A stretch of DNA of 64,000 nt from Flavobacteriia bacterium (GCA_947450325.1 CANFUT010000015.1:1-64000); one strand, 5' to 3'; shown: positions 8,735 to 19,143, counted from the first letter of the stretch. The notes: a model not told the origin generated them from the letters alone. Numbers and translations: made by a program.

Positions 8735-9166
8735 TTACATGCGATCCATGTACCAATGTAATTTCTTTTCAATTTGTTTAAAATTAAAAATGGATTGTAT
8801 AACCGTTTGAACTCTGATGAATGAAGTTTCGCTTTTTACGATATAGTCGTAAGCTTTGTGGTGCATGCAATCAATCGCTACTTCAATTTTATCTTGTGAC
8901 GAAAGCATGATCACAGGAATCAATGGATTGAACTCTTTAATAATATCTAAAGTTTCAATACCGTTCTTCACTCCTTTTTCTACTCCGTCTAGATGATAAT
9001 CTAGAATAATCAAATCTGGTTGTAATTCTAAATTTTCAATACACTTCTCGCCTGTTTCAAATGTCAAAACTTTAAAGTTTGTTTGTAGCTGAAAATCGAT
9101 GGCTAATAGTTTTAAAAATACAGCATCATCATCGACTAAAAAAACTGTTTGTTGTTTGCTATTCAT
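8735..9166 (-). CDS. Response regulator (receiver domain only)
   Basis: 143 residues forming one receiver (REC) domain with no output domain: acidic pocket VDDDA (Asp12-14), phospho-acceptor Asp56 in LIILDYHLDG, switch Ser89/Ser90 in MLSSQDK and conserved Lys111 in YIVKSE. A stand-alone receiver works by protein contact or as a phosphate shuttle. It is the last gene of a three-gene operon (AraC regulator, hybrid kinase, this gene; gaps of 9 and 35 bp), so the hybrid kinase with its Hpt domain is the probable phosphate donor. Confidence 0.9.
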   Translation of the reverse strand: MNSKQQTVFLVDDDAVFLKLLAIDFQLQTNFKVLTFETGEKCIENLELQPDLIILDYHLDGVEKGVKNGIETLDIIKEFNPLIPVIMLSSQDKIEVAIDCMHHKAYDYIVKSETSFIRVQTVIQSIFNFKQIEKKLHWYMDRM

Positions 9167-9201
9167 CTTGTTGGAGTTTTTCTTTTTATTGTTGATTATA
9201 T

Positions 9202-11610
9202 TTAATTCAATTGAATCAATTTCAATTCTTCGCTAAGTTCATCAAATGCCTGTAAACAAACACTTTCAATTTGATAAACCATATTCTCAATATCATTCAT
9301 TTGAAATTGTTCTTCTGCGAAATTCTTGATCGTTTTTGCCATTTCTTCAATTTGATTATCAATTCCCATGATCGAAAAAGAAGGAATCATTTTATGTACT
9401 ACCATTTGAAGCGTTTTCCAATCTTTACAAGCAAAACTTTCTTTCATACTAAAAATCAAGGGGGGAGTTTGTTCTAAGTAAAGTGAAATCATTTCAGACA
9501 TCAACAAAGGGTTGGATTTTGTGCGCGTCATCAAATAATTTAAATTGATACATTTCTTTTTACTCTCAACAATTTCGACATTTTTGGGAATTAACGAGGA
9601 CGTTGGATTCTTCAAAAGTCCTACAATTTTACTGTACAATAATTGCTCATCCACCGGTTTGGCCAGGTAATCATTCATACCAACCAATTTACATTTTGCT
9701 AAATCCATTGTGGTAACGTCCGCTGTTAAGGCTATTATCGGAATATTTGATTTCATTTCATTTCTTATGAACTTTGTCGCTTCAAACCCATTCATTTCAG
9801 GCATTTGTAAGTCCATCAAGATAATATCGTATTTATTTTTTTTGACTTTTTCTATGGCAATTTTTCCATTTACTACAATTTCAGATTTAAATCCAAAATC
9901 ATCAAGCAGTGTTTTCATCAAAAGTTGGTTGAGTGGAATATCCTCTACAACCAATATTTTTACCCCTTTTATTTGATCGTCTTTGTGAAAAAACGGCAAA
10001 ATAGTTTCTACATTTTCATTGGTTTTCTGAAATTTCAATCGAAAACTGAATGTTGAACCTTTTCCTAAAATACTCTGAACTTGAATTGATCCATCTTGCG
10101 ATTCAATTAATTTTTTAACTATCGCTAAGCCCAAACCTGTGCCTCCATAAATACGAGAAGTTCCAGTAGTGGCTTGTTGGAAATTTTCAAAAACGCTGGT
10201 AATCTTATTTTCTGCAATTCCAATTCCCGTATCAGCAATAGCAAACTCGATGGTCACGTCTTTTTTACTTTCCGCAATCATATTAATAGAAATAGTAATA
10301 TTTCCATTGTTGGTGAATTTGACGGCGTTGCTCATTAAATTCAATATAATTTGATGCAATCTAGCGGGATCACCAATCAAAATCTCAGGAATGGAATCAT
10401 CGTATTTACGCACTAATGTCAAGTTTTTCTCTTGAATTTTAGTTTCAAATAAATGCAACATCGCAGCAATTGAAAAAGCCATTTTAAAAGGTGCTCGCTC
10501 AAAAACCATTTTGCCAGAGTCGACTTTTGCTAAATCCAAAATGTCATTAATCAAAACAATCAATGCATCGCCACTGATTTTAATTGCTTCGATGTATTCG
10601 AGTTGCTTTTCATCAAGTTCAGTTTTCAAAACGACTTTCGTAAATCCAATAATGGCATTCATTGGAGTTCTAATTTCATGACTCATATTGGATAAAAACT
10701 GCTGTTTTGATTTGACAGCATCTTCAGCAATTTGAGTTGCCGATTCAGCTTTCAACTTCGCATCTTCAGCGGTTTTGGTCGCTTTTTCCGCAAAAACTTT
10801 TGCTTCTATCAGTTCCTTTTCAATTTTGTTTTGCGTGGTGATATCTCGAGCAACTACCACCGCACCTATTACCAATCCTTTGTCGTTTTTGTAAACTGAA
10901 CCATTCAACAGAACTGCTGTCAATCGATGGTCTTTGATCACCAACGGATAAGCGTCGACAAATCCATTTTCGAAAATTTGTTGATATACTTTTTGGGCTT
11001 CTTCTGGCTCGGTGAAGTACCTTTTGAAATCTGTATTGATTAATTTTTCTCGCTTCAATCCTGTTACCTCCATACTCTCATTGTTGAAATCGGTAATTTT
11101 CCCTTCCACACTAATCGTGAAAAGCGGATCTAAACTTGCTTCAATTAAACTTCTAGCGTAACGTGATGAAATTTCTTGACTAGATAAATCTGTAAATTTA
11201 TTTTTTAAATTGCTTGATATTTTTTCCTTGGAATTTAAAATATAATTGGAATCGTCAATGGCTGGATTGTTAAATTGAATGACCGCCCCTGCAACTTTGC
11301 CCTGTTCATTTTTAAATGGGAATGAATTCAAAACAATAGCGATTTTTTGATTTTTTAATTTCAAAAAAGTCTGAATCTCTGATTTATTTTTTTTGAGAAA
11401 AATTTCTCTGTGGTTTACTAAAAAATCTGATTCATCAAAGAAATCATTTAAATTGCTATGACGCAAAGCGTTTTTTTTACAGTCGAAAAGACGTAATAAT
11501 TTTTGATTTACTTCTAAAACATTTCCTTTAAAGTCAATAATCATCAACGCGTTTGGATTGGCATCAATCAAACATGTTTTCAAAGCGCTGGCACTATCTA
11601 TTTTTTCCAT
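9202..11610 (-). CDS. Hybrid sensor histidine kinase (PAS-PAS-HisKA-HATPase-REC-Hpt)
   Basis: 802 residues with no membrane segment, so a cytoplasmic sensor. Domain order: PAS about 13-118, PAS about 152-268 ending in ARDITTQ, an Ala/Glu/Lys coiled coil 268-303, HisKA with His311 in SHEIRTPMN, HATPase with LMSNAVKFTN (425-434), DTGIGI (470-475) and GGTGLGL (489-495), a receiver with Asp600 in ILMDLQMPEMNG, and a C-terminal Hpt domain with likely His739. All catalytic residues for a full His-Asp-His-Asp relay are present. It lies 9 bp after the AraC gene and 35 bp before the receiver gene. Confidence 0.92.
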   Translation of the reverse strand: MEKIDSASALKTCLIDANPNALMIIDFKGNVLEVNQKLLRLFDCKKNALRHSNLNDFFDESDFLVNHREIFLKKNKSEIQTFLKLKNQKIAIVLNSFPFKNEQGKVAGAVIQFNNPAIDDSNYILNSKEKISSNLKNKFTDLSSQEISSRYARSLIEASLDPLFTISVEGKITDFNNESMEVTGLKREKLINTDFKRYFTEPEEAQKVYQQIFENGFVDAYPLVIKDHRLTAVLLNGSVYKNDKGLVIGAVVVARDITTQNKIEKELIEAKVFAEKATKTAEDAKLKAESATQIAEDAVKSKQQFLSNMSHEIRTPMNAIIGFTKVVLKTELDEKQLEYIEAIKISGDALIVLINDILDLAKVDSGKMVFERAPFKMAFSIAAMLHLFETKIQEKNLTLVRKYDDSIPEILIGDPARLHQIILNLMSNAVKFTNNGNITISINMIAESKKDVTIEFAIADTGIGIAENKITSVFENFQQATTGTSRIYGGTGLGLAIVKKLIESQDGSIQVQSILGKGSTFSFRLKFQKTNENVETILPFFHKDDQIKGVKILVVEDIPLNQLLMKTLLDDFGFKSEIVVNGKIAIEKVKKNKYDIILMDLQMPEMNGFEATKFIRNEMKSNIPIIALTADVTTMDLAKCKLVGMNDYLAKPVDEQLLYSKIVGLLKNPTSSLIPKNVEIVESKKKCINLNYLMTRTKSNPLLMSEMISLYLEQTPPLIFSMKESFACKDWKTLQMVVHKMIPSFSIMGIDNQIEEMAKTIKNFAEEQFQMNDIENMVYQIESVCLQAFDELSEELKLIQLN

Positions 11611-11619
11611 TTTTGAAAG

Positions 11620-12198
11620 CTATTTTGATGATGGTTGACCGATTTCCTCTAGCGGTTTTCTCAATTTGTTTTTCAGATTTTTGAAATGAGAAGGAGAAAG
11701 TCCTGTCACTTTTTTGAACTGATTCGAAAGGTGCGCAATGCTGCTGTAATTTAATTTCCAAGCAATTTCAGTAATCGTCAACTCGCCATAAGATATCAAC
11801 TCTTTGATGCGTTCGACTTTATGGGCAATCACAAATTGTTCGATCGTGGTGCCTTGAACTTCTGAAAATAAATTGGACAAATAAGTATAATCGTGGTCCA
11901 GCTTATCACTTAAATAACTTGAAAAATTCACTTTCATTTCCTGATCTGATTCATGCACCATGGTAAAAATGGCATTTTTGATTTTTTGAATCAATACCGC
12001 ACGCTTGTCGTCCATCAATTCTAAGCCACAAAGTAAAAGTTCAGATTTCAAGACGTCTCTTTCTTCATTAGAAAGATCTTCCATGATTTCTATTTCTCCT
12101 AAATCAACCAAAATAAAATGAATTTGAAGTTTTTTCAAAACCTCTTTGACAGCCAGCTTGCAACGCGAACTTACCATGTATTTTATGTAGAGCTTCAC
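11620..12198 (-). CDS. AraC-family transcriptional regulator
   Basis: 192 residues. The C-terminal part (about 90-180) is an AraC double helix-turn-helix: LTITEIAWKLNYSSIAHLSN followed by QFKKVTGLSPSHFK. The N-terminal 85 residues are not a classical sugar-binding cupin; they begin KLYIKYMVSSRCKLAV and contain VDLGEIEI. The start is a GTG at 12198; the ATG at 12177 is the alternative. It heads the AraC, kinase and receiver operon. A 47-bp segment upstream of this gene (12245-12291) recurs upstream of the GH130 gene (15791-15837), which suggests that it controls both itself and the glycan operon. Confidence 0.85.
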   Translation of the reverse strand: MKLYIKYMVSSRCKLAVKEVLKKLQIHFILVDLGEIEIMEDLSNEERDVLKSELLLCGLELMDDKRAVLIQKIKNAIFTMVHESDQEMKVNFSSYLSDKLDHDYTYLSNLFSEVQGTTIEQFVIAHKVERIKELISYGELTITEIAWKLNYSSIAHLSNQFKKVTGLSPSHFKNLKNKLRKPLEEIGQPSSK

Positions 12199-12244
12199 TG
12201 CTTTTAAGTTTTTGGTAAAATTGCCTGCAATAATGCGTAAGGTA

Positions 12245-12291
12245 GTTATATAACTCTAGAAAAATGTTACACAATTCACAGATTCAACATT
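12245..12291 (-). promoter_or_regulatory. Candidate operator box 1 (AraC operon)
   Basis: This 47-bp segment aligns without gaps to 15791-15837. Both begin GTTATAT, both have AATGTT at offset 19-24, and both end in AATTyACAGATTCAAmATT (17 of 19 bases identical). Both lie upstream of minus-strand start codons (47 bp and 90 bp away). Use as a binding site for the AraC protein is inferred. Confidence 0.5.
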
Positions 12292-12320
12292 TTACACATT
12301 CACAATCTGTCTGATTTGTT

Positions 12321-14642
12321 TTAACTCACAGATTTGTATTTACTTGAGATCATGAATTGATTTTTCTTATTTACATAAAATGTTTTCTCTATCGTCAATC
12401 TCGCCATCAAATAACTAACAGTTGATTCAGCACCTTGATTCAAATTGATATTCGTTTCCTCCAAACCATCATAACATCCGCCCGTTTCTGGATTGTAGAT
12501 TATTTGATGTAAATGATTTTGTCCTAAAAACCAATTGAAAGAAATTTTCATGTATTGCTCATATTCAGCTGATTTATATACTTTATAAAAAAGACTCAAA
12601 GCCATGATGCAATAAGCAACATCAATCGGCTGTTCACCACCATCTAACACCTGAATATTTTCTTTTCCTCTGTGCAACCAACCGCGATTGGAAATCACTT
12701 TGATTCTGCCATTTTTCATTGTTTTTGACAACAAAAAATCAAAACTCAATTTGGCAATTTCTTCATATTTCTGAAAGCCAGAAATTTTCCAAGCACACAA
12801 CAAAGCTTCAGGCAAAATACTGTTTGCATAAGTCAAGTAACTTTCAAACCAATGCCATTCTTCATCTGCTTCGTGCATATACATCGCAACCAATCGATCC
12901 GCTAAATCGCGCATCAATTTGATATTTGCTGAAAAGCTGAACTTTTTGTGCTGATAATAAAGTCCTTTGATTACAAATGCCATCGCCCTGGTGGAATGTA
13001 TTTTATGCACATTTTTCAATGCTGCTTCAAAAATAACTTCTGCTTTGTGAATGAATTTTTCAGGCAAAATATTGTGCATCGAAATCAAATAACCCAGTGC
13101 CCAAATAGCTCGACCGTTGGAATCTGCCAAATTGGTATTGTAATTTTGGTCCGTGAAAAGAAAATCTTCATCCACATAATTTAAAAAATATCCTTCTGAA
13201 TGATAACAAAATTCAATGAAATTTAAATAGGTTTCAATCAAAGCTAAATCGGATTCATCGCTTGTCAATTCATAGTGCTGACAAATGGCAATCATCGCTC
13301 GGGCATTGTCATCTAGCGTATAACCTGTATCAATATCAGGCTGATTGACTATCGAAAACTGAACAATTCCTTTCGGTGTAGTAATTTTTTTGACATGGTC
13401 TAAATTCAATTTGGGCATGTTGTAAATCAATTCAATCGATTCGTGACTGATTTTCTCAAACAACAAAGCGTGTTGAATGGCAGAATTTTCCCAAGCGGTG
13501 GCTGCAATTCGCTGTAAACCTTTGATGCGAATTTCTTTCCTCTGATTTTCGTCTTTCAATAATTTACAAACAGCGGCTGAAAGTTGGTCTGAATTGCCAA
13601 AATCAATGATGATTCCTCCGCCGTCCAGCAAAACTTCTTTCGCATGCGGAATTGGTGTTGAAACAATGGGACAACCGCAACTCATGCCGTATGAAAAAGT
13701 GCCACTTACCGCTTGATTCGGGTCATTAGAGGTAAACAGATAAATATCCGTCATTTGCAAATATTCCAGCAATTCAGGCAATGGAACAAACGCATTGATG
13801 AATTTAACGTGGTTTTGAAGTTGCAATTTTCCGATGATTCTTTCTAACATTTCACGGTATTTTTCGCCTTCTTGTTTCACCACCGTTGGATGCGTTTTTC
13901 CGATAATCAAAAATAATACTTCAGGAAATTGATCGATGATTGCTGGCAACGCTTTCAACGTTGTTTCTATGCTTTTTCCCGAGCTCAATAAACCAAAAGT
14001 GGATAAAATCAACCTGTCGTCAAATTTGAATTTGGCTTTCAATTCTATTTTATCCAAATGTTTGACCAAATGGGTTCCGTGTGGAATGACATGGATCAAC
14101 TCAATTTCAATTTGATAATCATTGATTAGAACTTCTGCTGAAAAATTAGTCATCACAATAATTGCTTTTGAAACGGCACAAATTTGTTGCACTTTCAATT
14201 TCAAATTTTCATCAGGTTTTGGCAAAACAGTATGAAACACAAAAATCATTGGTTTTTCGATGGCATGAATTAAAAACATAAAATCGGTTTCACAATGGTG
14301 ATAAAATCCAAATTCATGCTGAAAAAGAACCATTTTCAATTCGTCAGACTGATTGATATTCTGTGCCAGTGAATTAAAATCTGCTGGTCGATCGGTGTTC
14401 AATACCGATTCAATTTTATCAGTGTAAGTGTGAATTTCATGATTGGTTTCCAACGCACAAATGTTGATTTTAAAGGATTGATTAAACTTATTATTCAATG
14501 CTTTAACCAAATCAAAAGTGTAATTGGCAATCCCGCATTCTCTCGGCGGATAGGATGAAACAATTAAAATTTCAGGTTTCTTGGTTGGAAAAATCAAATC
14601 TGAACTTTGCGAATTGACGGTATTGTTGCTGTTTCGATTCAT
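12321..14642 (-). CDS. Two-domain glycosyltransferase (GT4-type) with C-terminal alpha/alpha-toroid domain
   Basis: 773 residues. The N-terminal ~400 residues form a GT-B glycosyltransferase of the GT4 type: ILIVSSYPPRECGIANYT near 25-43, a central STFGLLSSGKSIETTLKALP hinge, and the nucleotide-sugar site region SYGMSCGCPIVSTP...EVLLDGGG near 320-346. From about 410 a second, helix-rich domain follows with TGYTLDDNARAMIA, NSNGRAIWALGYL-like and WHWFE motifs, as in (alpha/alpha)6 barrels. There is no signal peptide, so it is cytoplasmic. It starts 3 bp after the GH130 gene stop, so the pair probably makes or remodels a mannose-type glycan. Donor and acceptor are unknown. Confidence 0.8.
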   Translation of the reverse strand: MNRNSNNTVNSQSSDLIFPTKKPEILIVSSYPPRECGIANYTFDLVKALNNKFNQSFKINICALETNHEIHTYTDKIESVLNTDRPADFNSLAQNINQSDELKMVLFQHEFGFYHHCETDFMFLIHAIEKPMIFVFHTVLPKPDENLKLKVQQICAVSKAIIVMTNFSAEVLINDYQIEIELIHVIPHGTHLVKHLDKIELKAKFKFDDRLILSTFGLLSSGKSIETTLKALPAIIDQFPEVLFLIIGKTHPTVVKQEGEKYREMLERIIGKLQLQNHVKFINAFVPLPELLEYLQMTDIYLFTSNDPNQAVSGTFSYGMSCGCPIVSTPIPHAKEVLLDGGGIIIDFGNSDQLSAAVCKLLKDENQRKEIRIKGLQRIAATAWENSAIQHALLFEKISHESIELIYNMPKLNLDHVKKITTPKGIVQFSIVNQPDIDTGYTLDDNARAMIAICQHYELTSDESDLALIETYLNFIEFCYHSEGYFLNYVDEDFLFTDQNYNTNLADSNGRAIWALGYLISMHNILPEKFIHKAEVIFEAALKNVHKIHSTRAMAFVIKGLYYQHKKFSFSANIKLMRDLADRLVAMYMHEADEEWHWFESYLTYANSILPEALLCAWKISGFQKYEEIAKLSFDFLLSKTMKNGRIKVISNRGWLHRGKENIQVLDGGEQPIDVAYCIMALSLFYKVYKSAEYEQYMKISFNWFLGQNHLHQIIYNPETGGCYDGLEETNINLNQGAESTVSYLMARLTIEKTFYVNKKNQFMISSKYKSVS

Positions 14643-14645
14643 TAT

Positions 14646-15701
14646 TTATTGATTTAATAATTTTTGACTACTCACTACACTGAAATTCAATAGTTCTTGA
14701 ATTAAAGCGGATAAACTCACAGAAGCACAAGCAATTCTGACATCTGCTGCACCATAATAAATGTATAGGGTATCACCAAAAATGGCTGTTCCGGTAGGAA
14801 AACAAACGTTGTTTACTTCGCCTTCAATTTCCCATTTTTCTTCTGGTTCGAAAAGCGGATAAGGTAATCTGCTGATTTCAACTTCAGGATTTTCTAATTC
14901 TAATAAAGCTGCGCTTGCTGAATAAATGTATCCGCGAATCGTGTCGTGTACACTGTGGTAAATCAACAACCAGCCAAAAGGCGTCTCAATTGGAGGACAA
15001 CCGCCACCGATGTAACTAATTTCATGTTTGTATTTTGCGGTCAAAACGATGTGCTTTTCCAAATGCAAAAAATATTCGCTCCAAAAATCCCTGGTTAATT
15101 GACTTAACTCATCGATTTTCACTATCTGAATATCTGGCTTTATTCGATGTAAAAAACAGATTTTACCATCAATTCTTCTAGGAAAAAATATCACGTTTTT
15201 GTCCCAAATCAAACAACTGTCATTTTGATTTGGATTCTTTTTGTCCCTGTTATAGCGGTTGTATTTTTCGTTGATGACGCTTTTGGCTTCTGCCAATAAT
15301 CTGAATTCCTTGAAAGTAATTTGTGGTACTATTATTCCTTGCTTTTCAAAATGTAATAGATTTTTTGAAGTCGCCAAACACCCCAAAGCGTTCATTCCAT
15401 TGTAAGCGGTGTAGGTCAAATAGTACAAATCGTCTATTTTCACAATTCGAGGATCTTCAACACCGTGTGATTCAAAAGGAAAAGTTGGATACAAAATAGG
15501 ACATTCGGCTCTTTCAACAACTTCAAGTGGTCCTTCCAATTTACAATAACCGATAGTGGAATTATTTCTAAATTTTACGGCGCGATAAAAAACGTGTATT
15601 GTATTTCCTTCCTGAAAAATAGCAGGATTAAGTACTCCTTCGTTTTCAAAACCCAAGTTAGTTTTTTGCAATATAATACCTTCTCGCTTGACTTCCACCA
15701 T
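14646..15701 (-). CDS. Glycoside hydrolase family 130 protein (mannoside phosphorylase-like)
   Basis: 351 residues with a five-bladed beta-propeller pattern typical of GH130. Visible signatures are VEDPRIVKIDDLYYLTYTAY (about 80-100), FPRRIDGKICFLHR (about 173-186), YIGGGCPPIETPFGWLLIYH (about 233-252) and YYGAADVRIACA near the end. GH130 enzymes are mostly inverting phosphorylases acting on beta-mannosides with inorganic phosphate. It has no signal peptide. It is the first gene of a two-gene operon with the glycosyltransferase and has the shared 47-bp box upstream, which links it to the nearby AraC regulator. Exact substrate cannot be read from sequence. Confidence 0.85.
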   Translation of the reverse strand: MVEVKREGIILQKTNLGFENEGVLNPAIFQEGNTIHVFYRAVKFRNNSTIGYCKLEGPLEVVERAECPILYPTFPFESHGVEDPRIVKIDDLYYLTYTAYNGMNALGCLATSKNLLHFEKQGIIVPQITFKEFRLLAEAKSVINEKYNRYNRDKKNPNQNDSCLIWDKNVIFFPRRIDGKICFLHRIKPDIQIVKIDELSQLTRDFWSEYFLHLEKHIVLTAKYKHEISYIGGGCPPIETPFGWLLIYHSVHDTIRGYIYSASAALLELENPEVEISRLPYPLFEPEEKWEIEGEVNNVCFPTGTAIFGDTLYIYYGAADVRIACASVSLSALIQELLNFSVVSSQKLLNQ

Positions 15702-15790
15702 AATTTACACCTGAAAATTGAGCGAAATTGCTTCTTCGAATGAAGATGAATTCAGGAACTATAAAATTGATGCTATTTGGGCGATTGAAT

Positions 15791-15837
15791 GTTATATGAT
15801 TTAAAATGAATGTTGTATAATTTACAGATTCAAAATT
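15791..15837 (-). promoter_or_regulatory. Candidate operator box 2 (GH130-GT operon)
   Basis: Partner of the box at 12245-12291; see there. It lies 90 bp upstream of the GH130 start and overlaps the last eight bases of the preceding FMN-reductase gene. The GTTATAT, AATGTT and ACAGATTCAA blocks keep identical spacing in both copies. Confidence 0.5.
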
Positions 15838-16369
15838 GATTCATTCTGTTTTTTACATTTTCAATTTTCGCCAAATAGATTTGATTCAAACTTTCATCCA
15901 AAATGCCTTTTTCAGGATCAAAATTCTCTTCAAATTTGGGCAATGAAAAGTGTTCAATAATCTCGGCGGCATGTCTTGGAAATCTTGCAAGTGCTGCTTC
16001 TAAAACATTTTCTCCTCCTCTAGCCCCTGGCGAAGTTGCCAACAAAAACATTTTCTTATTGGCGAAAACTTTTCCCTCGTAGCGTGAAATCCAATCCAAT
16101 AAATTTTTGAATGCCGCTGAGTAAGAGCCATTGTGCTCCGCCATGGAAATGACCAATAAATCTGCTGATAAAATTTTCAAATAAAAATCTTTCGCATTTT
16201 CAGGAATTCCCATTTCAACTTCCAAATCAACTGAAAATAACGGTAATGAATAATCATTCAAATCCAAAAATTCGATGGTCGCATTTTCAAATTGTTTCGC
16301 TGTATAATGAGCAAAAGTTTTATTGATTGAATTTTTGCTAGAGCTTGCGCCGAATGTGGTAATTTTCAT
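15830..16369 (-). CDS. NAD(P)H-dependent FMN reductase
   Basis: 179 residues, flavodoxin-like fold. The N-terminal FGASSSKNSINKTFA is the FMN-phosphate loop, VISMAEHNGSYSAAFKNLLDW is the family signature (usually P.YNGS.P..LKN..DW; here AEHNGSYSA), and LLATSPGARGGEN follows. Such enzymes reduce flavins or quinones with NADPH and are often tied to oxidative stress. It starts 32 bp after the stop of mutS in the same orientation and may be co-transcribed with it. The substrate is unknown. Confidence 0.85.
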   Translation of the reverse strand: MKITTFGASSSKNSINKTFAHYTAKQFENATIEFLDLNDYSLPLFSVDLEVEMGIPENAKDFYLKILSADLLVISMAEHNGSYSAAFKNLLDWISRYEGKVFANKKMFLLATSPGARGGENVLEAALARFPRHAAEIIEHFSLPKFEENFDPEKGILDESLNQIYLAKIENVKNRMNQF

Positions 16370-16401
16370 AGTTTGTGCATTTATTTTTGGCTAAAGATGT
16401 T

Positions 16402-19014
16402 TCAACCGCCAGTCAACTTCTTGATTTCATTCAATTTCATCAAAGCTTCGACAGGAGTCAACGTATTGATATCAATGGTAACCAATTCTTCGCGAATTTG
16501 TTCCAAAACGGGATCGTTTAATTGAAAGAAACTCAATTGCATGTCTTTTTGCGCAATCGCTTTTTTGATTTTTTCTTTGTCTTGTCCAGCATGAGAACTT
16601 TCCAATCGCGCCAAAATTTTATTCGCAGAATTGATAACTTGCGCCGGCATTCCAGCCAATTTTGCCACGTGTATTCCGAATGAATGTTCACTTCCACCAG
16701 GAACCAATTTTCTCAAAAACAAAATGCGATTTCCAGTTTCTTTCACTGCCACATTGAAATTTTGAATGCGCTCAAATTGATTGGTCATTTCATTCAATTC
16801 GTGGTAATGCGTCGCAAAAAGTGTTTTTCCTTTGAATTTTGGATGCTCGTGGATAAACTCAGCAATCGCCCAAGCAATTGAAATTCCATCGTAAGTGCTT
16901 GTTCCTCTCCCGATTTCATCGAGCAAAATCAAACTTCTTTCTGAAAGGTTGTTCAAAATACTGGAAGTTTCATTCATTTCCACCATGAAAGTTGATTCAC
17001 CTGAAGAAATGTTATCCGATGCTCCAACGCGCGTGAAAATTTTATCCAACAATCCCAATTTGGCACTTTTCGCAGGAACAAAACAGCCCATTTGCGCCAT
17101 CAAGGAAATCAATGCCGTTTGTCGCAACAAAGCACTTTTACCAGACATATTGGGTCCTGTAATCATGATGATTTGTTGCGTTTCGTTGTCCAAATAAACA
17201 TCATTTGAAACATATTCTTCGCCCGCTTTCAATTGTTTTTCAATCACAGGATGACGACCATCTTTAATGTCAATAGCGAAAGATTCGTTCATTTCAGGAC
17301 GGATGTAATTGTTCTCTTCCGAAGTAATCGCGAACGAAATCAAGCAATCCAATTGTCCAATCAAAACGGCATTAAGCTGAATCATGTTGATATAATCCGC
17401 CATGGAAAGAATCAATTCTTGGTACAAACGAAATTCGATAGAATGAATTTTATCTTCCGCTCCGAGAATTTTTCCTTCGTATTCTTTTAATTCTTGGGTG
17501 ATGTATCGTTCAGCGTTTACTAAAGTTTGCTTGCGAATCCATTCTTCTGGCACTTTGTCTTTGTGCGTATTGGTCACTTCCAAGTAATATCCGAAAACAT
17601 TATTGAATGAAACTTTCAAACTTGGAATTCCTGTGCGTTCAGATTCTCTGACTTGCAGCGCTTCCAAATAATCTTTTCCTGAAAAAGCGATGGCACGCAA
17701 CTCGTCTAATTCTTGGTGCAAACCCGAAGCCATGATCATTCCTTTTCCTACTTGATTTGCTGGCTCTTCAACCAATGATTTTTCAATTAAATCAATCAAT
17801 GCTTGACAAGGATTCAACTGATCGGCGATTTTTTGCAAAGAACTAACTCCCGTTGATTTTAAGAGCGATTTAATCGGTGAAATTTGGCGCAAAGTGTTTT
17901 CCAAATGTTTCACTTCTTTCGGATTTACACGTCCAACAGCCACTTTTGAAATCAAACGTTCTAAATCGCCAATGTCTTTCAAATGCTCTGAAAGTTGGAA
18001 ACGCAATTCTTTATTTTCAAATAAAAACGCCACAGAATCCAATCGATCTTGAATTGGTTTCAAATCTTTGAGCGGCAAAACCATCCAGCGTTTGAGCATT
18101 CTTCCGCCCATAGGAGTTGCCGTATGATCTAATATATCAATTAACGTTGTTGCATTGTCGTTGAACGAATGAATCAATTCCAAATTTCGAACGGTAAATC
18201 GATCTAGCCAAACATACTTTTCTTCTTCGATGCGCGACAAATAAGTAATGTGACCTAATTTATCGTGTTGTGTTTCTGACAAATAATGTAAAATTGCTCC
18301 AGCAGCAATAATTCCAGCTGTTAAATTATCGACACCGAAACCTTTTAGATTTTTTGTTCCAAAATGTTTGGTCAAAGATTCGATGGCGAAATCTTCCGTA
18401 TAAACCCAATCTTCCAGCTTGTAGGCGTGGTATTTATCACTGAATTGCGTTTGATACAAACTATTCATTTTCTTCTGATAAATGATTTCGCTCGGTTCAA
18501 AACCTTGAATCAATTTATCGATGTAATCCATGTTTCCTTGGGCGATTAAAAATTCACCTGTAGAAATATCCAAGAAAGAAACGCCGTGAACTTTTTGATC
18601 CAAATGAATGGCGCACAAAAAGTTATTTCTGTTTTTCTCCAAAACCTGATCATTGAAAGAAACACCAGGTGTGACCAATTCAGTTACGCCACGTTTGACA
18701 ATGTTTTTGGTCAATTTTGGATCTTCCAATTGGTCGCAAATGGCGACACGTTGACCTGCGCGAACCAATTTGGGCAAATAAGTATCCATTGAATGATGCG
18801 GAAATCCTGCCAATTCAATGTGTGAAGAACCGTTTCGTCTTTTCGTCAAAACAATTCCTAAAATCTTGGAAGCTTTGATGGCATCTTCCCCAAAAGTTTC
18901 ATAAAAATCTCCTACCCTGAAAAGCAAAAGCGCTTGCGGATGTCGGGCTTTGATTTGATTATATTGTTTCATCAACGGAGTTTCGTCCGTTTTTTCTTCT
19001 TTCAATTTGGCCAT
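16402..19014 (-). CDS. mutS: DNA mismatch repair protein MutS
   Basis: 870 residues, full length. The mismatch-binding domain starts early, with the Phe-X-Glu wedge in [16 protein letters not shown] (about 33-48). The C-terminal ATPase has Walker [15 protein letters not shown], the [12 protein letters not shown] Walker B region and ATHYHEL, and the tail ends in helix-turn-helix dimerisation sequence. It recognises mispairs and recruits MutL. I chose the ATG at 19014 ([18 protein letters not shown]), which matches family N-termini; an in-frame extension to 19050 has no support. It diverges from the RNA methyltransferase gene. Confidence 0.96.
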   Translation of the reverse strand: MAKLKEEKTDETPLMKQYNQIKARHPQALLLFRVGDFYETFGEDAIKASKILGIVLTKRRNGSSHIELAGFPHHSMDTYLPKLVRAGQRVAICDQLEDPKLTKNIVKRGVTELVTPGVSFNDQVLEKNRNNFLCAIHLDQKVHGVSFLDISTGEFLIAQGNMDYIDKLIQGFEPSEIIYQKKMNSLYQTQFSDKYHAYKLEDWVYTEDFAIESLTKHFGTKNLKGFGVDNLTAGIIAAGAILHYLSETQHDKLGHITYLSRIEEEKYVWLDRFTVRNLELIHSFNDNATTLIDILDHTATPMGGRMLKRWMVLPLKDLKPIQDRLDSVAFLFENKELRFQLSEHLKDIGDLERLISKVAVGRVNPKEVKHLENTLRQISPIKSLLKSTGVSSLQKIADQLNPCQALIDLIEKSLVEEPANQVGKGMIMASGLHQELDELRAIAFSGKDYLEALQVRESERTGIPSLKVSFNNVFGYYLEVTNTHKDKVPEEWIRKQTLVNAERYITQELKEYEGKILGAEDKIHSIEFRLYQELILSMADYINMIQLNAVLIGQLDCLISFAITSEENNYIRPEMNESFAIDIKDGRHPVIEKQLKAGEEYVSNDVYLDNETQQIIMITGPNMSGKSALLRQTALISLMAQMGCFVPAKSAKLGLLDKIFTRVGASDNISSGESTFMVEMNETSSILNNLSERSLILLDEIGRGTSTYDGISIAWAIAEFIHEHPKFKGKTLFATHYHELNEMTNQFERIQNFNVAVKETGNRILFLRKLVPGGSEHSFGIHVAKLAGMPAQVINSANKILARLESSHAGQDKEKIKKAIAQKDMQLSFFQLNDPVLEQIREELVTIDINTLTPVEALMKLNEIKKLTGG

Positions 19015-19120
19015 GGATTGCTGGAAATTACCTCGTAAAAGTAAGTCCACTCTTTCTGTTTTCTTGCATCTTTAACCGATATGTTTTCAATAATTTTCAA
19101 CAAAATCAATAAATCAAGCG

Positions 19121-19128
19121 TATTTTTG
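19121..19128 (+). promoter_or_regulatory. -7 box for the RNA methyltransferase gene
   Basis: TATTTTTG matches TAnnTTTG. It lies 16 bp before the GTG at 19144, inside the longer possible reading that starts at 19081, and so favours the GTG start. A -33 TTG is not clear. Confidence 0.45.
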
Positions 19129-19143
19129 CCAAAAATTAAAAAG

